Source: an uncultured Peptoniphilus sp. (GTDB taxonomy: Bacteria; Bacillota; Clostridia; Tissierellales; Peptoniphilaceae). From it: 29,666 nucleotides of DNA. Of this stretch, positions 23,550 to 29,666 are shown one piece after another. Each line of letters starts with the position of its first letter. Position 1 is the stretch's first letter. The DNA lies in assembly GCA_902489255.1 (NCBI GenBank), contig CABTZF010000022.1, positions 1 to 29,666 on the forward strand. The letters are read 5' to 3'. The position numbers and the translations under genes are program-made. Under the pieces are notes generated by a model, which worked only from the letters and a program-made list of their open reading frames with translations, made no database searches and had not been told where the DNA came from.

Positions 23550-24050
23550 ATGTTATGTGATAATTGCAGGGAAAGAGAATCGGTTATTTCCTACACTATG
23601 ATCCATGATGATAGAATAGAAGAAGTGCATTTATGCGAAGTATGTGCAGAAAAAAAATTAAAGGCGGATTTTACAAATTATCAGGGATTCTTACCACAAA
23701 TTGAGGACTTTTTAAAAAATATTTTTGCATTTACCTCCGCTGATAGTAAGGAAGAAAGTATTATTTGTCCTGAGTGTGGAACAAGTTACTTTGATTTTAA
23801 AAATTCAGGCAAGGTTGGATGTGCAAATTGTTATAATATTTTTAGAAATGAACTTAAGAATTATCTTTATGCTGTCAATCCTAAACCTATTCATACAGGT
23901 AAAATTCCTTCAAACACCAAACCTACTGTTGTAAAGGAAAGAAATATAAGACAGTTGCAAGATGAATTAGATACAGCCGTTAAACTTGAAGATTATGAAG
24001 AAGCTGCTGAGATAAGGGATAAGATCAAAGCTTTAAAGGAGAATAAATGA
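23550..24050 (+). CDS. mcsA: McsA, activator of the protein arginine kinase McsB
   Basis: Zinc-binding cofactor of 166 residues. Two four-cysteine sites are visible: Cys3/Cys6 with Cys29/Cys32, and Cys73/Cys76 with Cys91/Cys94. A UVR motif at about 134-164 (LQDELDTAVKLEDYEEAAEIRDKI) would bind McsB or ClpC. In Bacillus, McsA stimulates McsB and helps deliver CtsR to ClpC. I chose the second ATG (23550), seven bases after AGGGGGA; the first (23544) is too close to that site. Its stop overlaps the mcsB start as ATGA. All zinc cysteines are kept, which contrasts with the degenerate McsB partner. Confidence 0.93.
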   Translation: MLCDNCRERESVISYTMIHDDRIEEVHLCEVCAEKKLKADFTNYQGFLPQIEDFLKNIFAFTSADSKEESIICPECGTSYFDFKNSGKVGCANCYNIFRNELKNYLYAVNPKPIHTGKIPSNTKPTVVKERNIRQLQDELDTAVKLEDYEEAAEIRDKIKALKENK

Positions 24051-25021
24051 CAGTAACAGTAAAGTCTTCAGTTAAGCTTTTAAGAAATATTTCAGGTTTT
24101 AATTTTATGCCGAAACTAAATGAAGTTGATGCACTTGATATTATTAAATTATTAGAACCTAAAATTTTAAAGCTTGGCTATGAAAAAAGGGATGTATTGA
24201 AATTTTCCGGTTTACAAAAATTGGAATATATTGAAAGGGAAATATTAAAAGCAAAATTTATGGAAAATAATATTTCCGCTTATTATGTAAAAGATAATTC
24301 TCCGGAAATTCTTTTGAACGAGTCCAATCATCTTGTAATTAGAAAGTCATGCAGAAATAAAAATTTGGAGGAAATTTTTAAAGAAGTTTTTGAAGTTGAG
24401 GATTTTTTAGATAAAGAAGTGAATTTTGCTTTTGATAGTGAATTGGGATATTTAACAACAAGACCTATAAATGTCGGAACAGGGCTTATAATAATCCATA
24501 AACTCCACTTGCCGGCTTTAAATTTTTATGGTATAGATGACATTTCAAGGTCTTTATTAAGACTTGGCTATAGTTTAGATTCCTACAAAGATAAATCTGG
24601 TAAAAGCTTGGGAAATATGTTTAATTTATTTTTCGAATCTACTATAGGATGTAGTGAAGAAGTCTATATTAAAAAGATGGAAACTATTTTAAAAGAGGTT
24701 ATTTCTTTGGAAGAAGAGGCTGAGAAAAAAATGTACCTTGATTCAATAATAACTTTGGAAGATATGGTTAATAGATCACTTGGAATTTTAAGAAATGCAA
24801 GAATTTTAACTGAAGAAGAAATGATTCATTGTATGTCAAACATAGATTTAGGAATTACCCTATCTATCTTAAAAGCGAATAGAGATTTTGATTTCTATAA
24901 AGAGATGAATAAGTTAAAAAATGGATATTTACAACTTGAACGAGGTTCGATTTTGGACCTTAAATCCAGAGATATTTTAAGGGCCAATAAATCAAGAGCT
25001 TTAATGAAGGAGGTTTTTTAA
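24047..25021 (+). CDS. mcsB: McsB-like protein with a degenerate arginine kinase site
   Basis: Identified as McsB by position and by family blocks such as ELGYLTTRPINVGTGL (132-147) and HLPAL (154-158). It has 324 residues against about 350-360. In active McsB the SSRIRLARN motif gives ATP-binding arginines; here it is SSVKLLRN (7-14). NEEDHIRIQ with the catalytic acid is NESNHLVIR (91-99). CPTNVGTGLR with its reactive Cys and Arg is RPINVGTGLI (139-148). The GEGSEA block with a catalytic Glu is DKSGKS (182-187). So the ATP-binding arginines and catalytic acids are gone. The C-terminal RDILRA (308-313) matches the RDxxRA motif linked to phosphoarginine binding. It is most likely a pseudokinase acting as adaptor (inference). 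Also odd are the missing roughly 20 N-terminal residues. It overlaps mcsA by four bases and clpC by one. Confidence 0.85.
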   Translation: MTVTVKSSVKLLRNISGFNFMPKLNEVDALDIIKLLEPKILKLGYEKRDVLKFSGLQKLEYIEREILKAKFMENNISAYYVKDNSPEILLNESNHLVIRKSCRNKNLEEIFKEVFEVEDFLDKEVNFAFDSELGYLTTRPINVGTGLIIIHKLHLPALNFYGIDDISRSLLRLGYSLDSYKDKSGKSLGNMFNLFFESTIGCSEEVYIKKMETILKEVISLEEEAEKKMYLDSIITLEDMVNRSLGILRNARILTEEEMIHCMSNIDLGITLSILKANRDFDFYKEMNKLKNGYLQLERGSILDLKSRDILRANKSRALMKEVF

Positions 25022-27489
25022 TGAGTATGTTTGGAAGATTTAGCGAAAAAGCTCAAAAAGCAGTGCTTTTTGCTCAAGCAGAAGCTAGAGATGAAAGACA
25101 TTCGTATATAGGGTCTGAACACATTCTTTTAGGAATAATAAAGGAGGGGACAGATACAGGTGCGGAAATTTTATCAAAACTTGGAATAAATTATGAAAAG
25201 GCAAAAAGAGCAACTTTAGATATAGTAGCGACAGGGCAAGGTCCAATAGTAACAACATTATCATATACCCCCAGGACAAAAAGAATTTTTGAACTTTCTT
25301 TTGAACTTGCAAAGGAATTGGGAAGCAGATTTGTAGGAACTGAACATTTGCTGCTTGGAATTTTGAGAGAAGGGCAAGGGGTTGCAGTCTTAGTTTTAAA
25401 AAGACTTGGGATTGACATAATAAATCTTGAGGATGATATATTAAATAATATTGAAGATTATGAAGAAGAGGATGGAGATAATCCATCACAAGAAAGTCTA
25501 AACAAATTCACAATAGACTTAAATAAAAAAGCGGAAGATGGAGAAATTGATCCAATAATTGGCAGGGACAGGGAAATACAAAGATTAATTCAAGTGCTTT
25601 CAAGAAGAACAAAAAACAATCCTGTATTAATAGGAGAACCGGGAGTTGGTAAGACGGCAATAGCGGAAGGTTTGGCTTTAAAAATTATTAAAGGCGAAGT
25701 TCCTGAAATTATGGCTGAGAAAAAAATTATGACTCTTGATGTTTCTGCTTTGATTGCCGGCTCAAAATATAGGGGAGATTTTGAGGAACGTTTAAAGAAT
25801 GTAATTAATGAAGCTGAGAAAAACAAAAATATTATATTATTTATTGATGAAATACATGTAATAATTGGGGCAGGGGCAGCTGAAGGAGCAATGGATGCTT
25901 CAAATATTTTAAAACCTATGTTAAGCAGAGGCTCAATGCAAATTATTGGAGCTACAACAATTTCTGAATATAGAAAACATATTGAAAAGGATCCGGCTTT
26001 TGAAAGAAGATTAATGCCAATTATTGTAGAAGAGCCAAGTGTTGAAGATTCTATTAATATATTAATGGGAATTAAGAATAAGTATGAAGAGCATCACAAT
26101 GTTATGATTGATAAAGATGCGGTGGAAGCTGCAGTAAGGCTATCTGACAGATATTTAAACGATAGATTTTTACCGGACAAGGCAATAGATTTAATTGATG
26201 AAGCTGCTTCAAAATTAAAAATTGAAAATTTCAAGACCCCCGATTTTGAAAAGAAATATAAGGAAGAATTAAAACAGGTTGAAAGTGAAAAAAATGCAGC
26301 AGTTAGAAATCAGGATTTTGAACTTGCGGCATCTTTAAGAGATAAAGAAAAAAACATAGAAAAAGTTTATAAGGAAGCTATTGAAAAGTATAAAAAAGAA
26401 GAATCCAAAAAGAAGGTTCAAGTTGACCTGATAGCAAAGATTGTTTCTGAATGGTCAAAAGTTCCGGTAACAAATTTAACTGAAAAAGAAACTGAAAGAT
26501 TAATAAGCTTGGAAGAAGAATTAAAAACAAAAGTTAAGGGTCAAGATGAAGCGGTAAATGTACTGGCTAAAGCAGTTAAAAGAGCAAGAATCGGACTTAA
26601 AAGTCCTAATAAGCCAATAGGCTCATTTATTTTTGTCGGTCCGACCGGAGTTGGTAAAACTTTTTTGGCTAAAACTTTGGCGGAAGAATTATTTGGAAGT
26701 CCTGACAATATGATAAGGATAGATATGAGCGAATATATGGAAAAATATACAGTGTCAAGGCTTGTTGGTTCACCTCCGGGATATGTTGGATATGATGAAG
26801 GTGGACAATTAACAGAGGCCGTAAGGACAAAACCATATAGCGTTTTATTATTTGATGAAATAGAAAAAGCTCATCCGGATGTATTTAATATTCTGCTCCA
26901 AATTTTGGACGAGGGAAGATTAACAGATGCTCAAGGAAGGACTGTAAATTTCAAAGATACAGTAATCATTATGACATCTAACGTTGGTGCAGGCAGTCTT
27001 GTTAAGAATAACACCCTTGGATTTTCTGCTAATAAATCAGACGAAGATAAAAATGGCTATGAAAAAATGAAAGATATTATTTCCAAGGAATTAAAAAATA
27101 CTTTCAGACCTGAATTTCTAAATAGGATTGATGAAATAGTAGTTTTTAAAGAGCTTGGAAAAGAGGAAATAAAGAAAATAGTTTCTCTGCAATTAGAGGA
27201 TTTGGATAAAAGACTTGTGGCCATGGGCATTAAGACAGAATTTACTGATAAATTAATTAATTATCTTGTTGAAAAAGGTTATGACAAAAAATATGGGGCA
27301 AGACCTCTTGAAAGGACAATAAGAAATATTCTTGAAGATCCTATTGCAGATAAATATTTGGAAGGTCGAATAAAAGCGGGTTGTTTAATAAAGATAGATT
27401 TTGATGATAAAGTCAGAATTGAAAATTTGAGTGATTGTAAAGAAATAGAAAAGATTGAAAATGAAGAAAAAAATAGCATACAAGTGTAG
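25021..27489 (+). CDS. clpC: ATP-dependent Clp protease ATP-binding subunit ClpC
   Basis: Hsp100 unfoldase of 822 residues, the normal ClpC size, which feeds proteins to ClpP. The N-domain has two repeats (about 1-150), each with GSEHILLG or GTEHLLLG, whose glutamates dock phosphoarginine in Bacillus ClpC. AAA1 has Walker A GEPGVGKT near 205 and Walker B LFIDEIH near 275. The middle domain with UVR-like sequence lies at about 415-470. AAA2 has Walker A GPTGVGKT near 540 and LLFDEIEKAHPDV near 610. The ClpP-docking loop reads NNTLGF, near 666. The ATG at 25021 overlaps the mcsB stop (TAATG), with AAGGAGG six bases upstream. All catalytic motifs are intact. No clpP is in this window. Confidence 0.96.
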   Translation: MSMFGRFSEKAQKAVLFAQAEARDERHSYIGSEHILLGIIKEGTDTGAEILSKLGINYEKAKRATLDIVATGQGPIVTTLSYTPRTKRIFELSFELAKELGSRFVGTEHLLLGILREGQGVAVLVLKRLGIDIINLEDDILNNIEDYEEEDGDNPSQESLNKFTIDLNKKAEDGEIDPIIGRDREIQRLIQVLSRRTKNNPVLIGEPGVGKTAIAEGLALKIIKGEVPEIMAEKKIMTLDVSALIAGSKYRGDFEERLKNVINEAEKNKNIILFIDEIHVIIGAGAAEGAMDASNILKPMLSRGSMQIIGATTISEYRKHIEKDPAFERRLMPIIVEEPSVEDSINILMGIKNKYEEHHNVMIDKDAVEAAVRLSDRYLNDRFLPDKAIDLIDEAASKLKIENFKTPDFEKKYKEELKQVESEKNAAVRNQDFELAASLRDKEKNIEKVYKEAIEKYKKEESKKKVQVDLIAKIVSEWSKVPVTNLTEKETERLISLEEELKTKVKGQDEAVNVLAKAVKRARIGLKSPNKPIGSFIFVGPTGVGKTFLAKTLAEELFGSPDNMIRIDMSEYMEKYTVSRLVGSPPGYVGYDEGGQLTEAVRTKPYSVLLFDEIEKAHPDVFNILLQILDEGRLTDAQGRTVNFKDTVIIMTSNVGAGSLVKNNTLGFSANKSDEDKNGYEKMKDIISKELKNTFRPEFLNRIDEIVVFKELGKEEIKKIVSLQLEDLDKRLVAMGIKTEFTDKLINYLVEKGYDKKYGARPLERTIRNILEDPIADKYLEGRIKAGCLIKIDFDDKVRIENLSDCKEIEKIENEEKNSIQV

Positions 27490-28822
27490 TAACTGTGGGT
27501 ATATTTCCCAGGGTTACTTTGGAAAATGCCCTCACTGTGAAAAGTGGAATACTCTTTTAGAATTTGATAGTCAGGAAGAAAATAAAAATTCAAACGCACC
27601 TGGCAAAAAAGCTGTAATTTTAAAAAGTGTTGATCCAAAAGAATCTTCAAGAGTTCAAACAGATATGGAAGAATTTAATAGGGTGATGGGCGGAGGAATT
27701 GTTAGAGATTCTGTGAGCATATTGACAGCAAAACCGGGAGCTGGAAAATCAACCTTGCTTTTACAGGTTGCCAATGATCTTGCCAACAAGGGTTTTGTAG
27801 TATTGTATGCAAGTGGAGAAGAATCAGAATCCCAAATTAAACGTCGCGCCGGCAGAATTTTAGACAAGACCTCAGACAATATTTGGGTAAGTTCTACCAC
27901 TTTCTTAGATGATGTGTTAGATCAAATTCCAAAAGTAGACCCGGATTTTATAATAATAGATTCAATACAAACTTTTGTTTTAAAAGAATTTAATTCAAGA
28001 CCCGGGACTCCTACTCAAACAATGGAATGTGCTCATAAAATGGTGGAAGTTGCAAAAAATGGGAAAAGGCCTAGATTTATATTTTTTGTTGGACAAATGA
28101 CAAAAGATGATGAACTAGCAGGAGTGCGAAGTCTTGAGCATTTGGTGGATACTGTCTTGGTTATAGAAGGAGAAACATCGGAAGAATTAAGATCTTTAAT
28201 TGCAACTAAAAACAGGTTTGGATCAACAGGTGAGATGGGATTTTTTACAATGACAGAAAGCGGGATCAAATCTCTTGACAATCCTTCCCTATATTTTTGT
28301 ACAATAAGAGAAGAAGACAAATCACCTCCGGGATCTTCTTTATCTGTAATAAGGGAAGGAACAAGACCTATTATTTTGGAAACAGAAGCCTTGACAAGCA
28401 AATCATTTATGCCATATCCTTCAAGAATAGGAGAATGTATAAAAAGAGAACACTTGAATACACTAATATCTATCCTTGAAGAAAGAGCAAAAATCAATTT
28501 GATGGATAAAAATGTAGTTATTAAAACTACTGGAGGAATTAAACTTAAGGATTCAGCGTCAAACCTTTCAATAATGATGAGCATTGTATCATCAAATTTA
28601 AATAAACCTATAATCAATGATAAGGTTTTTATTGCGGATGTCGGTCTTACAGGGGAATTAAAAAATATTCCGAGCTTGGAAATGAGAATCAGAGAAGCTG
28701 AACGAATGGGATTTAAAGAAGCTTATGTTGCAAATATTAAGTCTATAAAAGAAGATAAGTTTAAAAATATTAAAATTATTAAGAAGGACCATATTAGAGA
28801 TGTGATTGATCAGTTGCTGTAA
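27461..28822 (+). CDS. radA: DNA repair protein RadA (Sms)
   Basis: RecA-like branch-migration ATPase of 453 residues used in recombinational repair. An N-terminal zinc finger has Cys9, Cys12, Cys23 and Cys26. Walker A is AKPGAGKST (90-98), slightly off the usual GEPGIGKST. ASGEES is at 118-123, IIIDSIQT at 164-171, the family KNRFG motif at 250-254, and the C-terminal Lon-like domain contains DSASNLS (364-370) and ADVGLTGEL (392-400). The ATG at 27461 lies 29 bases inside clpC and has no good ribosome binding site, which suggests translation coupled to clpC. An in-frame TTG six bases earlier is possible. Following clpC is its normal place in Firmicutes. I see no clear terminator after it. 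Confidence 0.94.
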   Translation: MKKKIAYKCSNCGYISQGYFGKCPHCEKWNTLLEFDSQEENKNSNAPGKKAVILKSVDPKESSRVQTDMEEFNRVMGGGIVRDSVSILTAKPGAGKSTLLLQVANDLANKGFVVLYASGEESESQIKRRAGRILDKTSDNIWVSSTTFLDDVLDQIPKVDPDFIIIDSIQTFVLKEFNSRPGTPTQTMECAHKMVEVAKNGKRPRFIFFVGQMTKDDELAGVRSLEHLVDTVLVIEGETSEELRSLIATKNRFGSTGEMGFFTMTESGIKSLDNPSLYFCTIREEDKSPPGSSLSVIREGTRPIILETEALTSKSFMPYPSRIGECIKREHLNTLISILEERAKINLMDKNVVIKTTGGIKLKDSASNLSIMMSIVSSNLNKPIINDKVFIADVGLTGELKNIPSLEMRIREAERMGFKEAYVANIKSIKEDKFKNIKIIKKDHIRDVIDQLL

Positions 28823-28883
28823 ATAAATTATGCTTTGTTAATAAGACTGTTTTAAAAATCAACTATGTTTTTCAATAAAAATT

Positions 28884-28892
28884 TGATATAGT
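28884..28892 (+). promoter_or_regulatory. Extended -10 promoter of the ECF S-component gene
   Basis: TGATATAGT (28884-28892) matches TGn-TATAAT with one mismatch. The leader to the ATG at 28914 would be about 15 bases and is filled by AAGGGGTGAG, leaving no room for a riboswitch. Confidence 0.5.
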
Positions 28893-28913
28893 ATTTAAGA
28901 AAGGGGTGAGACA

Positions 28914-29417
28914 ATGAAAAAAATCTCAACGAAAAAACTTACCATTATTGCAATGTTTATGGCTCTAACAACAGTTGCAACAATGGCTATTCAAATTCCA
29001 ATTCCTGCAACAAAAGGTTACCTAAATGTTGGTGATACAATAGTTATTACGGCGGCACTTTTAATGGGAAAAACTGCAGGCGGTTTAGTTGGAGGAATAG
29101 GTTCAGCCTTGGCGGATTTAATATCAGGATATGGATATTATGCACCTATAACTTTAGTTGTTAAAGGATTAGAAGGATATATTGCAGGGCTTTTGCATGA
29201 AAAAACATCACTGAACTTTATTTTTTGCGGTATTGCCGGCGGTATAATAATGGCAATAGGTTACTTATTAGCTGAAGGACTTATACTTTATAATTTTCCA
29301 ACAGCCATAGCCAGCTTCATACCAAATATTTTCCAAGGACTTGGAGGAGCGGTTCTAGCTGATATTTTATATCCAATTTTACAAAAGGCGGTATTTAACC
29401 AAGTAAAATTCAACTAA
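28914..29417 (+). CDS. ECF transporter S component
   Basis: Substrate-capture membrane subunit of an energy-coupling factor vitamin importer, 167 residues with five to six helices. The family pattern can be read: an IAMFMALTTVATM first helix, IQIPIPATKGYLNVGDTIV (26-44), a GKTAGGLVGGIGSALADLISGY block (52-73) and an APITLVVKGLEGYIAGLL block (77-94). This resembles the riboflavin-type/HmpT-like group of S components (general recognition), but the ligand cannot be fixed. It would borrow the EcfAA'T module encoded elsewhere. AAGGGGTGAG is the ribosome binding site. It stands alone and is followed by a terminator 15 bases after its stop. Confidence 0.87.
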   Translation: MKKISTKKLTIIAMFMALTTVATMAIQIPIPATKGYLNVGDTIVITAALLMGKTAGGLVGGIGSALADLISGYGYYAPITLVVKGLEGYIAGLLHEKTSLNFIFCGIAGGIIMAIGYLLAEGLILYNFPTAIASFIPNIFQGLGGAVLADILYPILQKAVFNQVKFN

Positions 29418-29431
29418 ATAAAATTTTAGAT

Positions 29432-29472
29432 AAAAAATGGCAAGTTGTTAAAAATTTACTTACCATTTTTTT
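29432..29472 (+). terminator. Terminator of the ECF S-component gene
   Basis: AAAAAATGG (29432-29440) pairs with CCATTTTTT (29463-29471), extended inward by four more pairs after one mismatch and followed by the T run. This is the first of the four consecutive hairpins at the window end. Confidence 0.75.
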
Positions 29473-29477
29473 ATATG

Positions 29478-29513
29478 AAAAAAGATAGCTGAATAAAGTC
29501 AGGCTATCTTTTT
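29478..29513. terminator. Second terminator hairpin, possibly bidirectional
   Basis: AAAAAGATAGC (29479-29489) pairs exactly with GCTATCTTTTT (29503-29513). A runs on one side and T runs on the other let it work on either strand, for example for a convergent gene to the right of the window. Confidence 0.75.
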
Positions 29514-29535
29514 AGGCTCTATGTCAAATATTGGG

Positions 29536-29563
29536 GAGACTCGTTAATTCGAGTCTCTATTTT
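29536..29563. terminator. Third hairpin GAGACTCG-TTAATT-CGAGTCTC
   Basis: A perfect eight-pair stem (29536-29543 with 29550-29557) and a six-base loop, followed by TATTTT. It could be a terminator or a free-standing repeat. No gene is visible around it. Confidence 0.5.
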
Positions 29564-29645
29564 AATATAAAAAATCAATACTTATACGCTAATAAACTAT
29601 CAAAACTAAAATAAACAAAAAACTACTAAAAATAAACATAGCAAA

Positions 29646-29665
29646 CAAAACCCCTAGGGGTTTTG
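29646..29665. repeat. Perfect 20-bp palindrome at the window edge
   Basis: CAAAACCCCTAGGGGTTTTG is its own reverse complement and ends one base before the sequence stops. As RNA it would be a GC-topped hairpin ending in four T. It may be the terminator of a gene beyond the edge, or the reason the sequence ends here. Confidence 0.6.
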
Positions 29666-29666
29666 C

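Noticed and set aside
28033..28617. Long antisense reading frame (194 codons) opposite radA
   Set aside because: It lies wholly inside the intact radA gene, has no recognisable domain and is explained by codon bias of the sense strand.
28823..28913. Vitamin riboswitch upstream of the ECF S component
   Set aside because: The predicted leader is only about 15 bases, and no conserved riboswitch core is visible in the 91-base gap.
29522..29538. GTCAAA at 29524 as a second CtsR site
   Set aside because: The neighbouring heptad (TGGGGAG) does not match the consensus and no stress gene follows.
1..29666. CRISPR array, prophage, insertion sequence or genomic island
   Set aside because: No regularly spaced repeats, transposase, integrase, phage gene or tRNA-flanking duplication can be seen. 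The genes read as ordinary chromosomal operons.

Overview
The window is AT-rich, densely packed DNA from a low-GC Gram-positive (Firmicutes-type) bacterium. The evidence is strong AGGAGG-type ribosome binding sites, frequent TTG/GTG starts, extended -10 promoters, a ctsR-mcsA-mcsB-clpC-radA stress operon, a lipoprotein TRAP binding protein and an ECF transporter S component. A fermentative anaerobe of the Peptoniphilus/Anaerococcus type would fit, but that placement is a guess from overall feel, not from a marker gene. I see no tRNA, rRNA, CRISPR array, transposase or phage gene.

Layout: (1) 157-4891, a MacB-like ATPase and a very large FtsX-type permease with a roughly 520-residue Gly/Ala-heptad coiled coil. 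(2) 4979-9101, a minus-strand XRE regulator divergent from a cysteine hydrolase (isochorismatase family), an APC amino-acid permease and a class III aminotransferase. The promoter has a 17+17 bp inverted repeat over the start of transcription. (3) 9377-10204, exonuclease III. (4) 10300-12437 on the minus strand, an ABC-2 permease and an ABC ATPase that has lost its signature, catalytic Glu and switch His and carries a long acidic tail. (5) 12614-16356, a housekeeping operon: ychF, a HAD phosphatase, rbgA, rnhB and yraN. (6) 16705-22591, an FCD-type GntR regulator divergent from a class I aminotransferase, a DUF2848 protein and a DctP-DctQ-DctM TRAP transporter. (7) 23086-28821, ctsR-mcsA-mcsB-clpC-radA with a CtsR-type operator. 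(8) 28914-29417, an ECF S component, then four hairpins up to the window end.

Regions 2 and 6 look like two separately regulated import-and-transaminate modules for unidentified amino or oxo acids, each with its own divergent regulator. Region 7 is the protein quality-control system: CtsR represses the operon, McsA and McsB normally control CtsR and ClpC, and ClpC unfolds substrates for ClpP. The most surprising single observation is that this McsB lacks essentially every recognisable residue needed for arginine kinase activity, while keeping the C-terminal RDxxRA motif, and ClpC keeps its two phosphoarginine-docking glutamates. The second is the degenerate ABC ATPase of region 4.
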